A DNA stretch of 15,760 nucleotides, taken from NCBI GenBank assembly GCA_017614655.1, contig JAGABO010000184.1, positions 1 through 15,760 of the forward strand, in the 5' to 3' direction. Shown piece by piece: positions 13,286-15,760 of the stretch; position 1 is the first letter of the stretch, and each line of letters opens with the position of its first letter. This stretch comes from Treponema sp. GTDB lineage: Bacteria; Spirochaetota; Spirochaetia; Treponematales; Treponemataceae. The notes under the pieces are model-generated. The model searched no databases, was not told where the DNA came from, and saw only the letters and a list, made by a program, of their open reading frames with translations. A program made the position numbers and the translations under genes.

Positions 13286-14323
13286 TTACATTTTCCCCAG
13301 AACAGTCTGTTCAATTTTACGGAGCTGATTTCTGTAAAGGCCTGCAATATTCGAACCGTAGTCTGCTATGAGCTGAATTATGTTTCTGGGCATTTCATGG
13401 CTGTCGGTTCCGTTAAGTCTGTCTCCAGCATCTCCAAGTCCCGGAAGTATGTAAGCTTTTTCGTTTAACACCGGGTCCATCCAGAGTGTATAGCAGGTGC
13501 AGTTTTCGAGGGCACGGGTAACACGAAGGCTTCCCTTAAGGGCAGAAATTACGTTAAAGAATTTTATGCTCTTAGGTTTTACACCCCGGCTCTGAAGATA
13601 CTTTACAACGGTAACAAGGGAACCTCCCGTAGCATTCATCGGGTCTGCAAAAATAAGGTCCTTTCCGTCCAGTTCTTCTATGTTAAAAAATGAATTCTTT
13701 AAGTTAAGGATGTACTGCATGTCATTTTCGCGGCGGGTATCATCACGGCTGATTTTAAAAAGTGCAAAAGGCGTTACGTATCCCTTAGATGAATACTCTT
13801 CGATTTCCTTGGACATAATCATGCTCGGAAGAAGAGCTCCGCGAAGCATTACGCACATAACGGAAGATTCAATTTCGTCATCAATGTCCGGAATTTTATG
13901 AACCGCGTAATTCTGAACCGGAACAGTAACAGGAGTCTTAACGAAAATATGATTTTTCTTTTCTGAATGACTGTCCGTATAGGCCAGGCGGAAAAGCATT
14001 TCAAAGGCACGCTGGGTATAGTACATAAACTCTGCGTGGTCAGTTTTTATGTCGCGCAGTTTAGAAATAACGCGGCTTGCTTCGGCATGAGCACCTTCTT
14101 CGGTTTCGAAAGAATATACTTTTATCTGAGGATGTTTTGAACAGATTTCGTGCATCCTGTGTCCCATCTTATCGAAGCTTTCGGTTATGGAATCCTTGTT
14201 TTCCGTAATGAAGAATTTATAGGTATCTTCATACATTTCGTGGAGCCCCTGAAGATCTTTCTGATCTTCCTCGGTAAGATATCCGTCTAAATCTTCTGCC
14301 TTAAGAATAACCTTGTCTTCCAT
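13286..14323 (-). CDS. uracil phosphoribosyltransferase-family protein with N- and C-terminal extensions
   Basis: UPRTase makes UMP from uracil and PRPP in pyrimidine salvage. The core is recognisable: [24 protein letters not shown] (the family usually has LRAG), the PRPP loop D227-P-M-N-A-T-G-G-S235, and the uracil-binding G295-L-G-D-A-G-D-R302. The spacing between the last two motifs (68 residues) is close to that of the E. coli enzyme. The protein is 345 residues against about 208 for a standard UPRTase. Roughly 95 extra residues lie at the N-terminus (acidic, helical-looking) and about 37 follow GDRLNGT, where normal enzymes end. The ATG has AGGA 5 bases upstream. It lies 11 bases after the preceding lipoprotein gene. 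Enzyme activity is likely but a moonlighting or regulatory role is possible. Confidence 0.85.
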   Translation of the reverse strand: MEDKVILKAEDLDGYLTEEDQKDLQGLHEMYEDTYKFFITENKDSITESFDKMGHRMHEICSKHPQIKVYSFETEEGAHAEASRVISKLRDIKTDHAEFMYYTQRAFEMLFRLAYTDSHSEKKNHIFVKTPVTVPVQNYAVHKIPDIDDEIESSVMCVMLRGALLPSMIMSKEIEEYSSKGYVTPFALFKISRDDTRRENDMQYILNLKNSFFNIEELDGKDLIFADPMNATGGSLVTVVKYLQSRGVKPKSIKFFNVISALKGSLRVTRALENCTCYTLWMDPVLNEKAYILPGLGDAGDRLNGTDSHEMPRNIIQLIADYGSNIAGLYRNQLRKIEQTVLGKM

Positions 14324-14334
14324 ATTTTCCTGCC

Positions 14335-15285
14335 TTACTTTTTCTTTACCTGTTCAGTTATGATTCTGTCGCCTTCTACACGATAATGTTTTCCCGTAAT
14401 AGGATCACGCGTAAAAAGATTTTCTATCTGTTTTGCAGAAACTTCTACGCCGGAAACAGTTAATGTACATTCTTCCGGCTGGGTAATTTCAGAGCCCATA
14501 AGCCCGAAGGAAAGGGAGAGCATGGACTTAAAGGCCTGTACCGTTCTCTTGTCCTTAAGGTGTACGCTGAACGTAAGGTCATAAAGTTCTGAATAAACAC
14601 CCGGCCTCTTAGGATCCGGACGGTACTTTATGGAACCGTAGACATAGTCAGAGTTTACGGTTACACGGGCTCCGATAAGGGCATTAAGATACTGACCGCT
14701 TCTTGTAATGTAAAAAAGAATATCTTTTGTATCCCTGTTAATCCAGGCATTGTACGGCGTATCAGAAACTGTTTCCCTTAAAGCAGCCTTATCGAGCATC
14801 GGATCGATTTCTTTTGATACTGCAAGCACATCATCAGATGCAAAGGAAAGGCGGAAGTCCATATCGCTTCGGGAATGAACCGAAAAGTTTGCGGGAACAA
14901 CAGGTTCAGGAACAGGAGAATTGTAGTCAGAAGTTTTCCAGCCGTTTTTAGAAGAAAAGACCTTCTTTTTAGCGATAGACGGAATGTCTATGTCACTTGA
15001 CATTTCAAGATAAGAGCGGTCTTTTACAGTTCCAAGTCCTGCATAAAGATGCTTTATTCTTGAAGCAAGAGCAAGTGCATCTTCGGCAGAAATAGAAGGA
15101 ACTTCTGCAGAAAGAAGACGGGCTGTAAGTTCCTTATGATGTTCAACCGGAACATGAATATAAATGCTTAAATCGCTGCTTAAAAGAGAAAGCGGTTCAA
15201 GCGGAGGAAGATTACTTTCAGAAGACTTACATCCTGCAAGAGAAAAAACAACTGCAAAAATCAAAAGAAACTTAGAAAACTTCAT
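14335..15285 (-). CDS. lipoprotein of unknown function between ileS and the UPRTase gene
   Basis: The 316-residue product has a lipoprotein signal peptide with lipobox F-S-L-A-G-C, so C19 is the expected lipidated residue. I recognise no domain in the mature part. It has an alanine/leucine-rich helical segment early on (about 50-90), then alternating hydrophobic and charged stretches that look like beta-rich structure, ending in a basic V-K-K-K. It is predicted to be anchored in a periplasm-facing or outer membrane leaflet. The ATG lies 14 bases after the ileS stop with AGG close upstream, and 11 bases separate its stop from the UPRTase gene, so all belong to one transcription unit. Confidence 0.78.
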   Translation of the reverse strand: MKFSKFLLIFAVVFSLAGCKSSESNLPPLEPLSLLSSDLSIYIHVPVEHHKELTARLLSAEVPSISAEDALALASRIKHLYAGLGTVKDRSYLEMSSDIDIPSIAKKKVFSSKNGWKTSDYNSPVPEPVVPANFSVHSRSDMDFRLSFASDDVLAVSKEIDPMLDKAALRETVSDTPYNAWINRDTKDILFYITRSGQYLNALIGARVTVNSDYVYGSIKYRPDPKRPGVYSELYDLTFSVHLKDKRTVQAFKSMLSLSFGLMGSEITQPEECTLTVSGVEVSAKQIENLFTRDPITGKHYRVEGDRIITEQVKKK

Positions 15286-15299
15286 TATAACCTGCCCTG

Positions 15300-15760
15300 T
15301 TAACAGCGGCTTACAGAAACCGTCCAGACTGCATCATCAGCTTCGATTTCTGTGCCGGAAAGGGAATCAACCCACTCAATAGAAGAAGAAAGGGTTTCTC
15401 CTGCAATAAAATCCTTAAACATATCAAAGGCTGCCTTAAGGACTTCGTTTCCGCTTACCTTAAGATTGATGCGGTCAGTGATTTCAAAGCCTGACTCTTT
15501 TCTTAAGTTCTGGATACCGCGCACTGCATCACGGGCATAGCCTTCCTTCTTAAGTTCATCTGTAATCTTTGTATCAAGACCTACGGTAAGGGTTCCGTCA
15601 TTTACAACCTTAAGGTCTGCTTTTTCGGTGCGTTCAACAATAACGCTCGTGGCATCAAGTTCAACAGAACCGCCTTCAAAATTAAGCGGAACCTTTGCAC
15701 CGTCAACAATCTTTGCAATTACATCACCTGAAAGCTTTGCAATTTCTGCTGCGGCAGCCT
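15300..15760 (-). CDS. ileS: isoleucyl-tRNA synthetase, C-terminal fragment (runs off the right edge)
   Basis: The last 152 codons of a minus-strand gene are present. The reading frame stays open to the window edge, and the 74-codon stretch from the methionine at 15524 is only part of it. The visible protein runs A-A-A-E-I-A-K-L-S-G-D to the end, including VPLNFEGGSVELDATSVIVE, LKVVNDGTLTVGLDTKIT, DELKKEGYARDAVRGIQNLR and KESGFEITDRINLKV. This is the C-terminal tail (DUF5915-type) of the eukaryote-like IleS class found in spirochaetes. The enzyme charges tRNA-Ile and edits valine; the catalytic HIGH and KMSKS regions are outside the window. The stop is at 15302-15300. Confidence 0.9.
   Translation of the reverse strand, partial: AAAAEIAKLSGDVIAKIVDGAKVPLNFEGGSVELDATSVIVERTEKADLKVVNDGTLTVGLDTKITDELKKEGYARDAVRGIQNLRKESGFEITDRINLKVSGNEVLKAAFDMFKDFIAGETLSSSIEWVDSLSGTEIEADDAVWTVSVSRC

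Noticed and set aside
15297..15306. Palindrome CTGTTAACAG at the ileS stop
   Set aside because: It is only ten bases with no loop or T-tract, so it is neither a terminator nor a supported operator and could easily arise by chance.
15300..15524. A separate 74-residue gene at the right edge
   Set aside because: The frame is open to the window edge and the upstream translation is clearly IleS C-terminal sequence, so it is part of ileS.

Overview
The window looks like a piece of a Treponema-type spirochaete chromosome of moderate, AT-leaning composition. The identification rests on several things read from the sequence. There is an IleS with the spirochaete/eukaryote-like C-terminal tail. Two lipoproteins have spirochaete-style lipoboxes. 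There is an extended UPRTase, a 29-residue arginine/lysine-rich bS22/AURKAIP1-like ribosomal mini-protein, and two tandem DUF115/MptE-like (Maf-type) proteins of the kind linked to flagellin glycosylation. No database search was possible, so the genus is inferred. No mobile element, prophage, CRISPR array, tRNA or rRNA was seen. No gene-free stretch exceeds 300 bases; the longest, about 190 bases between lepB and smpB, holds a large inverted repeat.

Left block (1-2254, minus strand, reading right to left): signal peptidase I, HemW, the bS22-like mini-gene with its own good sigma70-type promoter and intrinsic terminator, then the first 48 codons of dxs. The dxs ribosome-binding site lies directly behind the mini-gene's terminator. 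The signal peptidase keeps its catalytic serine, but the general-base lysine is an arginine and a partner serine is an alanine.

Centre-left (2473-4886): smpB and an overlapping exported protein run on the plus strand. They converge on tsaC, which overlaps an upstream FtsB/DivIC-like gene on the minus strand.

Centre (4981-12597, plus strand): a 966-residue, extremely acidic, repeat-rich cytoplasmic protein, an intrinsic terminator, two DUF115/MptE-like paralogues overlapping by 4 bases, and a two-TM membrane protein with a long acidic linker and a degenerate GGDEF-like domain. The genes are contiguous and co-oriented. The two DUF115 proteins suggest flagellin glycosylation; the acidic protein and the pseudo-GGDEF protein have no assigned role. 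This is the least understood part of the window.

Right block (12602-15760, minus strand): the end of ileS, a lipoprotein, a UPRTase with N- and C-terminal extensions, and a TPR lipoprotein, closely packed as one probable operon. It converges with the centre block across only 4 bases.
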